Shown piece by piece: positions 1 to 7,905 of a DNA stretch of 64,000 nucleotides. Every line of letters starts with the position of its first letter. Position 1 is the stretch's first letter. The position numbers and the translations under genes were made by a program. The notes under the pieces are model-generated. The model was not told the DNA's origin, made no database searches, and worked only from the letters and a program-made list of their open reading frames with translations. The stretch is from an uncultured Acetobacteraceae bacterium (GTDB lineage: Bacteria; Pseudomonadota; Alphaproteobacteria; Acetobacterales; Acetobacteraceae), in NCBI GenBank assembly GCA_903895595.1, contig CAITUP010000016.1:62001-126000 (forward strand). The letters are read 5' to 3'.

Positions 1-1200
1 GTCGCCTGTTGCGGACCGCATTTCGCGCCTGAGATTTATCCGTTCGTGTCGCTATACGAAGTCCTGACCGATGTCGCGATCGACGCGAACTGGATCGCCG
101 CGCCGACGACGCCGTTGTCGTTCAGGAAATATATCTACCCGTTCTTCCGCCGCTTGGCGCTGATGGATTGGGTCGCCGCGGCGCAGAACCTCAGCGCCGG
201 GTGGATCGGCGTCGGCAGTTTCGGCGATCCCGCCTTCATGGCCCGTCTGGCGGACCCGAGGCCGGAGAACAAACCGTTCCGGGAGCAGATTTTCGCGCTG
301 TTCCGCAACCCGAACTCCAACGATCTGCAGCAGTTCAAACTGCCGTACATGTTGGGGGACGGCATCAATTACAGCGACTCCCCGGTACGCTGGTACCGTA
401 TCGCGAAACAGCAATATCAGGTGCTGACTCAGTGGGCCGATGGCGCCTTCGTCAACGACCTCGGGGATGGTAGCCAGCCGGAGATTCCGGATTTCGGCAA
501 AATCCCGATTGCGGAACAGCCGGATGCCCTGACACGGGCGGCGCTGGAACCCTGTTCCGGCGGCGCGTTCCACCCGGGCGTCGAGCTGACTTGGCCGTTA
601 CGACATAAGGAGCTTTACAGCGGTCCCTACCGCATCGCGCTGTCGGACAAGCGATCCTCCGACCTGATCCAGGATTTGGGTCTGTTGCTGACGCCGGAAC
701 GGGCGTTCGCCGGCACCGCAACGACGCCTCCCGCCATCGCGCCGCAAATGCCGGGCGATTTGACTCGCTGGATGGGGCTGCCCTGGCAATGCGATGCGTT
801 CAGCTGTCAGCAGGTGGTGTTCTCCAACGATTTCCCCAACGCCACCTGGTGGCCGGCGTCGTTGCCGATCGATATTCTGCCCGAAGCGTTTTACAAGGTC
901 GTGATGGACCCGGCTCAACCGGCCGACCAACGGGTGAAATTCTTCCAAAACCGCGTCGCATGGTCGCGCGGCGTCGCCGGCATCGGCTATCACGCCGAAG
1001 CCAGCTACAACGACGGTCTGAACCAGATGATCTACCTCTGGGATCGCATGGGCTTCGTCGTGCGCCGCCCAGGACCGACCGACCCGGACCGTCCGCCATC
1101 GGTTCCGAAGGAGATGTTCGTGGAGGTCGATCGCGGCTCGATGGATCTATCCTCCGGTCCCGTCGTGCCTAAGCCGCCGCCGCACAAAGTCATCCGCTAA
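1..1200 (+). CDS. LodA-like CTQ-dependent amino-acid oxidase, C-terminal part (partial at left edge)
   Basis: The reading frame is open from base 1 with no start, so the gene begins outside the window. The first codons read as a '...FAPEIYP' segment. The downstream signature 'CSGGAFHPGVE' (Cys codon 553-555), followed by 'RWMGLPWQ' (Trp codons 769-771 and 784-786) and 'WWPASLP', is the pattern I know from the LodA/GoxA quinoprotein oxidases. In that family a Cys and a Trp cross-link into cysteine tryptophylquinone, and the enzyme deaminates amino acids to aldehyde, ammonia and H2O2. Which Trp is cross-linked cannot be settled by eye. The next gene is a LodB-like flavoprotein 3 bases downstream, the usual partner. 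About 400 C-terminal residues are present. The substrate (lysine, glycine or another) cannot be read from the sequence. Confidence 0.8.
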   Translation, partial: VACCGPHFAPEIYPFVSLYEVLTDVAIDANWIAAPTTPLSFRKYIYPFFRRLALMDWVAAAQNLSAGWIGVGSFGDPAFMARLADPRPENKPFREQIFALFRNPNSNDLQQFKLPYMLGDGINYSDSPVRWYRIAKQQYQVLTQWADGAFVNDLGDGSQPEIPDFGKIPIAEQPDALTRAALEPCSGGAFHPGVELTWPLRHKELYSGPYRIALSDKRSSDLIQDLGLLLTPERAFAGTATTPPAIAPQMPGDLTRWMGLPWQCDAFSCQQVVFSNDFPNATWWPASLPIDILPEAFYKVVMDPAQPADQRVKFFQNRVAWSRGVAGIGYHAEASYNDGLNQMIYLWDRMGFVVRRPGPTDPDRPPSVPKEMFVEVDRGSMDLSSGPVVPKPPPHKVIR

Positions 1201-1203
1201 GCG

Positions 1204-2280
1204 GTGGCGGCGACCGCCGATATCGCGATAATCGGGGCCGGCATCGCGGGATGCGCCGCCGCGTTAACTCTTGCCAACAGCGGTTTGTCGGTCGCCATGA
1301 TCGCACCGCCGCCGGACGGTCGCGACAGGATCGGCGAATTCCTGTCGCCGGCCGGTAATGCGATTCTGCGGGACCTCGGTCTGGCCGAGGCCTTCGCCGC
1401 CGGCCCGCACCGGGAGGCCAATGCCACCTTTGCGTCCTGGGGCAGCGAATTGCTGGCCCCGCGCAATGCCATCGTGCATGTGGAAGGGCCAGGCCACGTG
1501 CTGGACCGTCCGGCGTTCGAGCGCATGTTGCGGGACGCGGTGGAATGTTCGGTTGTCGCCGCCACCGTCGATGACGCCGCGTTCGAAGACGGGCGATGGT
1601 CGTTACGACTTTCGGACGGCACGTCTTTAACAGCCCGTTTCGTTCTGGATTGTTCGGGCAGGGCCGGTGTGCTCGGCAAGCGGCGGCGGGTCGACCGGCT
1701 GGTTGCAGCCTACGGGTTCCTGCACCAATACAATGACGACGTGGAACCGACGCCCGCGACGCTGATCGAAGCGGTTGCCTCGGGCTGGTGGTATGCGAGC
1801 CTGTTGCCGGACCGGCGCCTGTCCCTCGCCTTTTTCGCCGATCCCGACACCATGCCGCGCCGTATCTCCCACGATACCGGGATATGGCTGGGGCATATCG
1901 AGCAAACGCGATTCATCCGGCAATGGCTGGAAAGCGCCTGTTACCGGGTCGGTGCGCCACCGGTCCTGACAAGTGCCGGAACGACCTGGCTGGACCCGCC
2001 GGCCGGACCGCGCTGGGCCGCGGCAGGCGATTCGGCGGCGGCGTTCGATCCGTTATCCTCGCACGGCTTGACCAGCGCGTTATGGAGCGGACGGCGGGCG
2101 GCGCTGGCGGCTGCCGCGGATTCGGCGGGGGATCCGGAACCTCTGACGCTTTATGCCGAGACGGTTCAAGGCGCGGTAAAGGATTTTCTGACGCAGCGGC
2201 GATCCGTGTACGCCGCCGAACACCGCTGGCGCGAAGAACCGTTCTGGCAGCGACGGATTCATAGCGGCCGTGGCGCGTAG
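1204..2280 (+). CDS. LodB-like FAD-dependent oxidoreductase
   Basis: A 358-residue flavoprotein with a dinucleotide-binding GAGIAG motif at residues 11-16 and a later 'GDSAAAFDPLSSHGL' segment, as in the tryptophan-halogenase/geranylgeranyl-reductase flavoprotein superfamily. It starts with GTG three bases after the upstream oxidase stop, so the two are probably co-translated. In Marinomonas the flavoprotein LodB is needed to build the CTQ cofactor of LodA, and I infer the same role here from adjacency and fold. The 3' end overlaps the convergent metallophosphoesterase gene by 22 bases. Confidence 0.75.
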   Translation: MAATADIAIIGAGIAGCAAALTLANSGLSVAMIAPPPDGRDRIGEFLSPAGNAILRDLGLAEAFAAGPHREANATFASWGSELLAPRNAIVHVEGPGHVLDRPAFERMLRDAVECSVVAATVDDAAFEDGRWSLRLSDGTSLTARFVLDCSGRAGVLGKRRRVDRLVAAYGFLHQYNDDVEPTPATLIEAVASGWWYASLLPDRRLSLAFFADPDTMPRRISHDTGIWLGHIEQTRFIRQWLESACYRVGAPPVLTSAGTTWLDPPAGPRWAAAGDSAAAFDPLSSHGLTSALWSGRRAALAAAADSAGDPEPLTLYAETVQGAVKDFLTQRRSVYAAEHRWREEPFWQRRIHSGRGA

Positions 2281-2858
2281 CGCGGATCGGGATAATCCGT
2301 CACCACGATTTCCCCGGTTTCCGTTTCCAGCACCGCGCAACTCAGTTGCCGGTTGTTGTTGTTATCCCGCGCATCGCCGGCGGATCCGGGATTGACGATG
2401 GTGACGTTGCCGATGCGTTTCACCACCTGAGCATGCGTGTGTCCGTACATCACGAAATCGGCGTCGGATTCAGCGAATCGTTCCAGATGGGCGCTGTGCG
2501 GATAGACATAGGTGCCGCGAGGCTCCCATGGGGTCGAGTGCACCATCAGAATGCGCGTGCCGCCGAACTCGACCTCCCGCCGATGCGGCTGATCGGCCAG
2601 CCATTGCAACAAATCCGGATCGATTCCTGGACGTTCGCGGGCGCGCCGCCCGGCTTCGGACAGGAAGACCTCTTCGTGGTTGCCTTGGATGACGTAGGCG
2701 CCGCGCTCCTTCAACAGGCCGACGACCTCATTGGAAAATTGGTATTCGAAGATCGAATCGCCCAGGCACAGCAATTCGTCGATGTCGCCCATCGCCTCCA
2801 GCGCCAGATTAAATCCGCGAATGTTCGCATGAATATCCGAGACGATGCCAATCTTCAC
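2259..2858 (-). CDS. Metallophosphoesterase (YfcE/MJ0936-type)
   Basis: 199 residues with the full calcineurin-like metal site: SDIH (D8, H10), GD (D34), GNHE (N60, H61), VHSTP (H107) and YGHTH (H140, H142). Such small cytosolic enzymes hydrolyse phosphodiesters or phosphomonoesters with two divalent metals. The natural substrate is unknown. The start is GTG at 2856-2858, because no in-frame ATG lies before the first catalytic motif. It lies 16 bases downstream of terC on the same strand and may share its transcript. It overlaps the lodB-like gene tail to tail. Confidence 0.85.
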   Translation of the reverse strand: MKIGIVSDIHANIRGFNLALEAMGDIDELLCLGDSIFEYQFSNEVVGLLKERGAYVIQGNHEEVFLSEAGRRARERPGIDPDLLQWLADQPHRREVEFGGTRILMVHSTPWEPRGTYVYPHSAHLERFAESDADFVMYGHTHAQVVKRIGNVTIVNPGSAGDARDNNNNRQLSCAVLETETGEIVVTDYPDPRYAPRPL

Positions 2859-2874
2859 GTGTTCTTATCCTCGG

Positions 2875-3591
2875 TCAGGGGCGGCGGTTGCGGCGGGCGG
2901 CGAGCAGGTTCAGGGATTCGACCGCGCCCGAGAATGCCATGGCGGCATAGACATAGGCTTTCGGCACATGCGCGCCGAACCCATCGGCGATCAGGGTCAT
3001 ACCGATCAGCAGCAGAAAACTGAAGGCCAGCATCTTCACAGTCGGGTGCCGGCCGATGAAGCGCGACAGCGATGCTGCGGCGAACAGCATGGCAGCGACC
3101 GCAAGCACCACGGCCGCCATCATGATCTCGACATGGCTGGCCATGCCGACGGCGGTGATGACGCTGTCGAGCGAAAACACGATGTCCAGCACGACGATTT
3201 GCACCAACGTGCCGGGCAGCCCGGCGGATCGGGCCGGCGCATGGGCCAGTTGCGAGTCGCCTTCGATGCGTTCGTGAATCTCCGTCGTGCCTTTGTAGAC
3301 CAGGAACAAACCGCCGCCGATCAGGATCAGATCGCGCCAAGAGAACGCTTGGCCTGCGACGGCGAACAACGGTTCGCTCAGGTGCATGATCCAGGTAAGC
3401 ACGGTCAGCAGGGCCAAACGCGACCCCATGGCCAGAATCAAACCGATCCGGCGTGCGATGGCTTGCCGTTCGCGCGGCAGGCGTTCGGTGAGGATGGCGA
3501 GGAAGACAAGGTTGTCGATCCCCAGGACGATTTCCATGACCGTCAGGGTCAGCAGGCTGATCCAGACCTGGGGGTCGGCGAGCGAAATCAT
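2875..3591 (-). CDS. TerC-family integral membrane protein
   Basis: 238 residues, mostly hydrophobic, with about seven predicted membrane helices. It carries the family's two acidic repeats: 'EIVLGIDN' (E20, D26) near the N-terminus and 'DIVFSLDS' (D136, D142) in the second half. TerC proteins are named from tellurite-resistance loci, and some members export Mn2+. No other ter genes are nearby, so a metal-ion role is more likely than tellurite resistance, but this is inference. Its ATG overlaps the stop of the upstream CocE-like gene in an ATGA junction (3588-3591), implying translational coupling. Confidence 0.85.
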   Translation of the reverse strand: MISLADPQVWISLLTLTVMEIVLGIDNLVFLAILTERLPRERQAIARRIGLILAMGSRLALLTVLTWIMHLSEPLFAVAGQAFSWRDLILIGGGLFLVYKGTTEIHERIEGDSQLAHAPARSAGLPGTLVQIVVLDIVFSLDSVITAVGMASHVEIMMAAVVLAVAAMLFAAASLSRFIGRHPTVKMLAFSFLLLIGMTLIADGFGAHVPKAYVYAAMAFSGAVESLNLLAARRNRRP

Positions 3592-5450
3592 CCCCGCAAC
3601 GGCAACACGACGTGGGATGGGTAATCCGGTCCTACATGGATAGTGTTGCGGGCGACGACAGGCGGCAGGCGGCGTTCGGCGAATTTCTCGCCGGTGTTGG
3701 GGTTCACGTCGAAGCGCGGGAAATTGCTGCTGGCAATGTCGAGGCGGATGCGATGACCCGCTTTGAACAGCACGCTGGTGGACCAAAGATCGATCACGAC
3801 CTCCACGATTTTCCCCGGCGTCAGTTTCTCGTCCGACTGCGCGTACAGGCGCCGGTAGCCTGGGCCTTTCTGGCTGAAATGCCGCAGCCGAGCGCGCACG
3901 ATGCCGTCCACGATATTCATCGCGTAACCATCGGGATAATCGGCACTGGGCGGATAGTGGTCCACCAGCTTGGCGGTAAAATCGGTATCGACGGCGGACG
4001 ACGACACGTACAGCGTCACGGTGATGGCGCCGGTTATTTCGGTATCCTTCGTCAACATCGGCGTGGCGAAACTCAGCACATCCGGCCGCTCCGCCAGCGG
4101 ATGGGTGTCGTTGCATTGCAGCAGCGTCTGATCGCCGCGCTGATCGGCCGGCCCCGCGCGCACAATTTGCAGGCCGGAGCTGACATTGCCGCCGATCGTC
4201 GGCACCGGGTTGGCGGGATCGTGGTCGTAGCTGAACGTTGCCGCGGCGGGCGGCGTCGCGGTCAGGGCATGGCCGCGCGCCAGGTAAAACGGCGTCGGCG
4301 CCGCGTCGGCCGGCGGCCAACTGGCAAAAGTCTGCCAGGAACCGGCGGCCTGGAGGTTGCCGGCTTTGGTCTTTTCGCCTTTGGCACCTTCCAGTCGGAA
4401 GGCATGGAACTGCCGGCCTTGCGGCAGCCCGGTCTCTATCCCCCGCACATGCTGATCGAACCAGCGCAGGATCATCCCCGGCACGTCCATCGGCAGGCCC
4501 GGCCCGAAATCCACATCGCCCGCGAGGGTCGACATCGTATAGACCGAGGAATGAAATCCGCCGCCCATCGCCATCTGCACCGGCGCGGTTTTGCCCTCGG
4601 CATAGCCGGTGTAAGCGTCCAGCATGCCGCCGAGGAATTCGTCGTACCACGTCCCGATCAACAAAATCGGCACATCCGGCGCGGCGCGATAATCGAAACG
4701 GTAGCCGTCCTGTTTCCAGTAATCGTCGTACAGCTCATGCTGCTGCCATTCCTGGTACCAATCGTCGTAGGTCGGCGCCAGCGCCATCACCGACTGTCCC
4801 GGCGCCAGGGGCGAGCGTTGCATCAGCTTGAACGCCTCGGCCGTTTCCAGCGCCTTTTCGAATGCCTGTTTCACCGCCGGATCGGCCTGCGCCTCTTTCC
4901 CCAAGGCGGCGAGCCCGAGCGAATAGTTAATGTTGTGGGTCATCTGGAAGGCGCCGCCGGACCAGGCGCCGTCCTCGTGATAATCGCCCGCGCCGACGCG
5001 GATCACCGCCGCCGCGAGGCCCGGCGGATTGCGGCACAGGATTGCCTGCGCGGTGGAGGCATAATAGCTCGACCCTGTCACCGCGACTTTGCCGTTGCAC
5101 CAGGGCTGTTTCATGATCCAGGCCATGGTGTCGACCCCGTCGTCGCCCTCCACGGGGTAGGAGATGAATACGCCGTCGGATTTATGCCGCCCGCGGCAAT
5201 CCTGCGTCACGAACACGTAGCCGCGGCTGGCCCAGAACGCGCCGTCGGGCGTGTTGGTCTGGTTGCGGGTTTTCAGATACGGCGTGCGTTCCAGCACCAC
5301 CGGGAAGGGACCGGGCAACAGCGCGCCGTCCTTGGCCGGCAGATAGACATCGGTGGCCAGACGCGCACCGTCGCGCATCGGTATCATGATGTCGTGCAGC
5401 GTGGCGACGCCGTTGGTGACGGGGGAGCGGGTCGGGCGGACAATGGACAT
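3588..5450 (-). CDS. CocE/NonD-family alpha/beta hydrolase (X-Pro dipeptidyl-peptidase-like)
   Basis: 620 residues. The N-terminal alpha/beta-hydrolase domain contains 'VTGSSYYAS', with S128 the likely nucleophile of the family G-x-S-Y motif. A C-terminal jelly-roll (XPP-C) domain is evident in the last 230 residues ('LVDHYP', 'IRLDIASSNFP'). Family members cleave esters (cocaine esterase), beta-lactam side chains (glutaryl/cephalosporin acylases) or X-Pro peptides. The substrate here is unknown. No signal peptide is visible, so it is probably cytosolic. The start chosen (ATG 5448-5450) gives the conserved 'DGARLATDVYLP' beginning; an upstream extension of the frame runs antisense to higA and is not used. 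Confidence 0.85.
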   Translation of the reverse strand: MSIVRPTRSPVTNGVATLHDIMIPMRDGARLATDVYLPAKDGALLPGPFPVVLERTPYLKTRNQTNTPDGAFWASRGYVFVTQDCRGRHKSDGVFISYPVEGDDGVDTMAWIMKQPWCNGKVAVTGSSYYASTAQAILCRNPPGLAAAVIRVGAGDYHEDGAWSGGAFQMTHNINYSLGLAALGKEAQADPAVKQAFEKALETAEAFKLMQRSPLAPGQSVMALAPTYDDWYQEWQQHELYDDYWKQDGYRFDYRAAPDVPILLIGTWYDEFLGGMLDAYTGYAEGKTAPVQMAMGGGFHSSVYTMSTLAGDVDFGPGLPMDVPGMILRWFDQHVRGIETGLPQGRQFHAFRLEGAKGEKTKAGNLQAAGSWQTFASWPPADAAPTPFYLARGHALTATPPAAATFSYDHDPANPVPTIGGNVSSGLQIVRAGPADQRGDQTLLQCNDTHPLAERPDVLSFATPMLTKDTEITGAITVTLYVSSSAVDTDFTAKLVDHYPPSADYPDGYAMNIVDGIVRARLRHFSQKGPGYRRLYAQSDEKLTPGKIVEVVIDLWSTSVLFKAGHRIRLDIASSNFPRFDVNPNTGEKFAERRLPPVVARNTIHVGPDYPSHVVLPLRG

Positions 5451-5455
5451 GCGGG

Positions 5456-5836
5456 TTATCCAGGCGAATGCATGGGACGAATAAGGACGTCCGCCGGTAT
5501 AAGCCACTCCCGATGCAGGCGATACGCCTGCGCCATGGTCAGGCCCCGCCGCCGGGCCAGGATTTCCGACGCCCGCGATCGTGACCCGAGCAGCGCGGCC
5601 AAATCGGTTTGGGTGTAGCCGGATAGTTCCATTCGGGTGCGGATGGCGTCCACCGCATCCGGGGGATCGATGGGCCAATGATGCGATTCGTAGTCCTCGA
5701 TCAACACCGCGAGGACATCGAAACGCGCCGCCTCGGGGGAACCCAGCGGCGGCGGCGCCTCGAAATACGGTTCGATCTCGGCCAGCGCCCAATCGTAATC
5801 GGCTTCGGTTTTCAGCGGGCGGATATCCATGTTCAT
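5456..5836 (-). CDS. higA: HigA-type antitoxin with helix-turn-helix
   Basis: 126 residues. The N-terminal half is the 'ADYDWALAEIEPYF' region typical of the long HigA antitoxins (COG5499 type). A Cro/CI helix-turn-helix spans roughly residues 60-105 ('GYTQTDLAALLGSRSRASEIL'-like region). It should neutralise the upstream toxin and repress its own promoter. Its ATG overlaps the toxin stop in an ATGA junction (5833-5836), the usual toxin-first HigBA arrangement. A second in-frame ATG lies two codons inside. The stop is five bases from the start of the CocE-like gene. Confidence 0.85.
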   Translation of the reverse strand: MNMDIRPLKTEADYDWALAEIEPYFEAPPPLGSPEAARFDVLAVLIEDYESHHWPIDPPDAVDAIRTRMELSGYTQTDLAALLGSRSRASEILARRRGLTMAQAYRLHREWLIPADVLIRPMHSPG

Positions 5837-6132
5837 CGCACTGCGTCCGGGTTGATTTTGTCGTATTCGGCGTGGGTGCCGACGAATTTGATCAGCACGC
5901 GTTTGTAGGCATAGGCGATATGCACGATCAGCCGGTACTTGTTCCCGCCGATGTCGAAAATCAGCCGGTTGTCGCCGACGAAATCCACGGTCGCCCCAAA
6001 CATCGCCTTCACCTCCGCCGGGCCCGTCCACTCCGCTCGGCTGACGGTTGCGAACCAGAACCGCAGCGGCGCCTCGGCCTGACTGTGGCGCGACCAGAAC
6101 AGGCGTAGGGTTCGTTTGGCTATGATCTGCAC
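5833..6132 (-). CDS. higB: HigB-type mRNA interferase toxin
   Basis: 99 residues from a GTG start (6130-6132), beginning 'VQIIAKRTL'. The region 'LIFDIGGNKYRLI' followed by 'KFVGTHAEYDKI' is characteristic of the RelE-fold HigB family (COG4680 type), whose members cleave mRNA, often on the ribosome. The frame is open further upstream to 6204, but the extension crosses a perfect inverted repeat (6150-6166) that looks like the operator, so I prefer the internal GTG. No convincing ribosome-binding site precedes it, so the start is uncertain. Confidence 0.85.
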   Translation of the reverse strand: MQIIAKRTLRLFWSRHSQAEAPLRFWFATVSRAEWTGPAEVKAMFGATVDFVGDNRLIFDIGGNKYRLIVHIAYAYKRVLIKFVGTHAEYDKINPDAVR

Positions 6133-6149
6133 GGTTGGATTGGTAGCGC

Positions 6150-6166
6150 GTTCCCGGTTTGGGAAC
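6150..6166. promoter_or_regulatory. Candidate HigBA operator (inverted repeat)
   Basis: GTTCCC-GGTTT-GGGAAC is a perfect six-base inverted repeat with a five-base spacer. It ends 18 bases upstream of the preferred higB start. Autoregulatory HigA operators sit in this position, so binding by HigA is a reasonable inference. The palindrome itself is seen directly. Confidence 0.45.
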
Positions 6167-6248
6167 AAGAGCCGATTGACAAGGGCTCGATTTGCCGATG
6201 ACATTTGTCTTCGGCCGGCATCGGTTAACTGGCAGATAGGAGCCTCCC

Positions 6249-6539
6249 ATGAGTGTACTCCCCCCCGCGACGTTCGATGAATTTATAACAACGAATCGTG
6301 TAGTGCGCTTCCTGTTCAAGTGCTGGGCAGTTGTCGCGGTGATCGATGTGATAGGAGTACCGGTATATAACGTGGTTCATTCCACATTGGGAGGATCGCA
6401 TCCGAACATTATTGATATCGTAATTGGAATATTATTAGGGTTCTTTTTCGGTGGTGTTCTCGCTGGCTTCTTGCTTTTTTCCGGCACACTTTTGGTCTGG
6501 CTTTGGTGGCTTCTTTTCGTGGAAAAAGGAACAGCCTGA
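6249..6539 (+). CDS. Small membrane protein of unknown function, AT-richer than neighbours
   Basis: 96 residues with two clear hydrophobic helices (about residues 22-45 and 55-90, the latter very rich in Gly, Phe, Leu and Trp). A good ribosome-binding site (aggag, 6239-6243) precedes the ATG. I do not recognise the family. The codons are visibly richer in A/T than anything around it, and it lies between a toxin-antitoxin pair and unrelated catabolic genes, which suggests recent acquisition. The following ~180 bases up to 6719 contain no gene I can support. Confidence 0.6.
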   Translation: MSVLPPATFDEFITTNRVVRFLFKCWAVVAVIDVIGVPVYNVVHSTLGGSHPNIIDIVIGILLGFFFGGVLAGFLLFSGTLLVWLWWLLFVEKGTA

Positions 6540-6719
6540 CGCAGCGCACGCCGCCTGTCTTACACGAGTACACTGTCAGAACAAACGGGACTCTGTTCGA
6601 TCACCACACAGGTGGGGTCGCGCCTCCTATTGACCCCGCGTCGCGTGGGACGACACAGAAAGCTTCGATACAAATTTCGTGATAGTAAGATGCTGGCGCT
6701 GGGGCAAATCGTTGCCCGA

Positions 6720-7895
6720 TTACCCCACCCGATAACGATCGATGCAGTCCCGGTTCAACGTCACGCCCAGGCCCGGCGCGTTCGGCACCTTCATGAACCC
6801 GGCGCCGTCGTAATCGAACGGCTCGTTCAGCAACTCGGTCCGCAGCGCGTGCGGCGTCTGATCCCATTCGATCATCAGCGCGTTCGGGATCGATGCCGCG
6901 AAATGCAGGGCCGGAACGAACAGCAGTGCCGAGGAAAAACAATGCGGAGACAGCATCATGTTGTATGCATGCGCGAAGGCGGCGATGCGGCGGCATTCGG
7001 TGAAACCGCCCGACCACACAAGGTCCGGCTGCCCGATATCGATCGCCTTGCGGGTGATCAGTTCCCGGTAGCCGTAAAGTCCGATTTCCGTTTCGTACCC
7101 GGCGATGGCAGCCGGCAGAGCGGCCGCGACTTCGGCACTGCCCTCGATATCGTCGGTGGCGACGGGTTCCTCGATCCAGAACACATCGTAAGGTTCCAGT
7201 TTGCGGCCCATCGCGATCGCGACTTCCGGGCTCCAAACGCAATTCGCGTCCACCATCAGGCGGCGGTCTGGGCCGAGCGCGGCACGCACGGTGGCGACTC
7301 GTTGCAAATCCTCTTCCGGGGTGACCATGCAAAGGTCGGGCTGGTTCAGCAGTTGCCGGAAATTCGTGCCGGTGAAGGCATAACGGCCAATTTTCATTTT
7401 CATCGCGCGAAAGCCGCGCGCGACGTAGCTTTCGGTTTCGGCCTTCAGTTCCGCCAGGCCTTTGCCCTGTTGATAGAACCCACCGCTGGCGTAGACTTCC
7501 ACTTTATCCGAGTACGCACCGAACAATTTATACAGCGGCAATCCCGCGACTTTTCCGGCGATATCCCACAGCGCGATATCCAGGCCGGACATCGCGTGCA
7601 TCACGATCCCCTTCCGCCCGTGTTGGCGAGTCCGGGAAAACATCGTCTGCCAGTGCCGCTCGATCATCAGCGGGTCCTGACCCATCAGCAGCGGTTTCAG
7701 CTCGTGTTCGATGACGGTCGCGGTGGAGATCATCGGGCCGCCGGCGGCGCCGGCCTCCCCGATGCCGATCAGGCCGGTGTCGGTCTCGATCTCCACGATC
7801 AGCGCGCTGCGCGACGAACTGACGGTCCCCGCGCTCATGCAGGGGTTGGTCGCATTCCACGTCAGCGGAATGGTGCGGATGTCGACGATTTGCAT
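6720..7895 (-). CDS. Mandelate racemase/muconate lactonizing enzyme-family protein (enolase superfamily)
   Basis: 391 residues with the enolase-superfamily order: N-terminal capping domain, then a modified TIM barrel with K166-x-K168 ('AMKMKIG'), metal ligands D216 ('MVDAN'), E242 ('IEEP') and E268 or E270, then D286 and H318. The KxK plus late Asp/His pair is the mandelate-racemase pattern, in which both acid-sugar dehydration and racemisation occur. The enzyme therefore acts on an alpha-proton of a carboxylate, but the substrate is undetermined. It lies directly downstream of a second enolase-superfamily gene on the same strand (10-base gap), with a GAGG-like site before the ATG. Confidence 0.85.
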   Translation of the reverse strand: MQIVDIRTIPLTWNATNPCMSAGTVSSSRSALIVEIETDTGLIGIGEAGAAGGPMISTATVIEHELKPLLMGQDPLMIERHWQTMFSRTRQHGRKGIVMHAMSGLDIALWDIAGKVAGLPLYKLFGAYSDKVEVYASGGFYQQGKGLAELKAETESYVARGFRAMKMKIGRYAFTGTNFRQLLNQPDLCMVTPEEDLQRVATVRAALGPDRRLMVDANCVWSPEVAIAMGRKLEPYDVFWIEEPVATDDIEGSAEVAAALPAAIAGYETEIGLYGYRELITRKAIDIGQPDLVWSGGFTECRRIAAFAHAYNMMLSPHCFSSALLFVPALHFAASIPNALMIEWDQTPHALRTELLNEPFDYDGAGFMKVPNAPGLGVTLNRDCIDRYRVG

Positions 7896-7905
7896 GGTGG
7901 ACCCC

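Noticed and set aside
2875-4650. 591-residue frame covering terC and part of the CocE gene
   Set aside because: Only the last 238 codons show TerC features; the upstream part is an alternative frame of the CocE-like gene, which has strong family similarity in its own frame.
3612-5618. 668-residue frame on the + strand
   Set aside because: It is the antisense shadow of the CocE-like hydrolase, rich in Arg/His/Gly with no domain.
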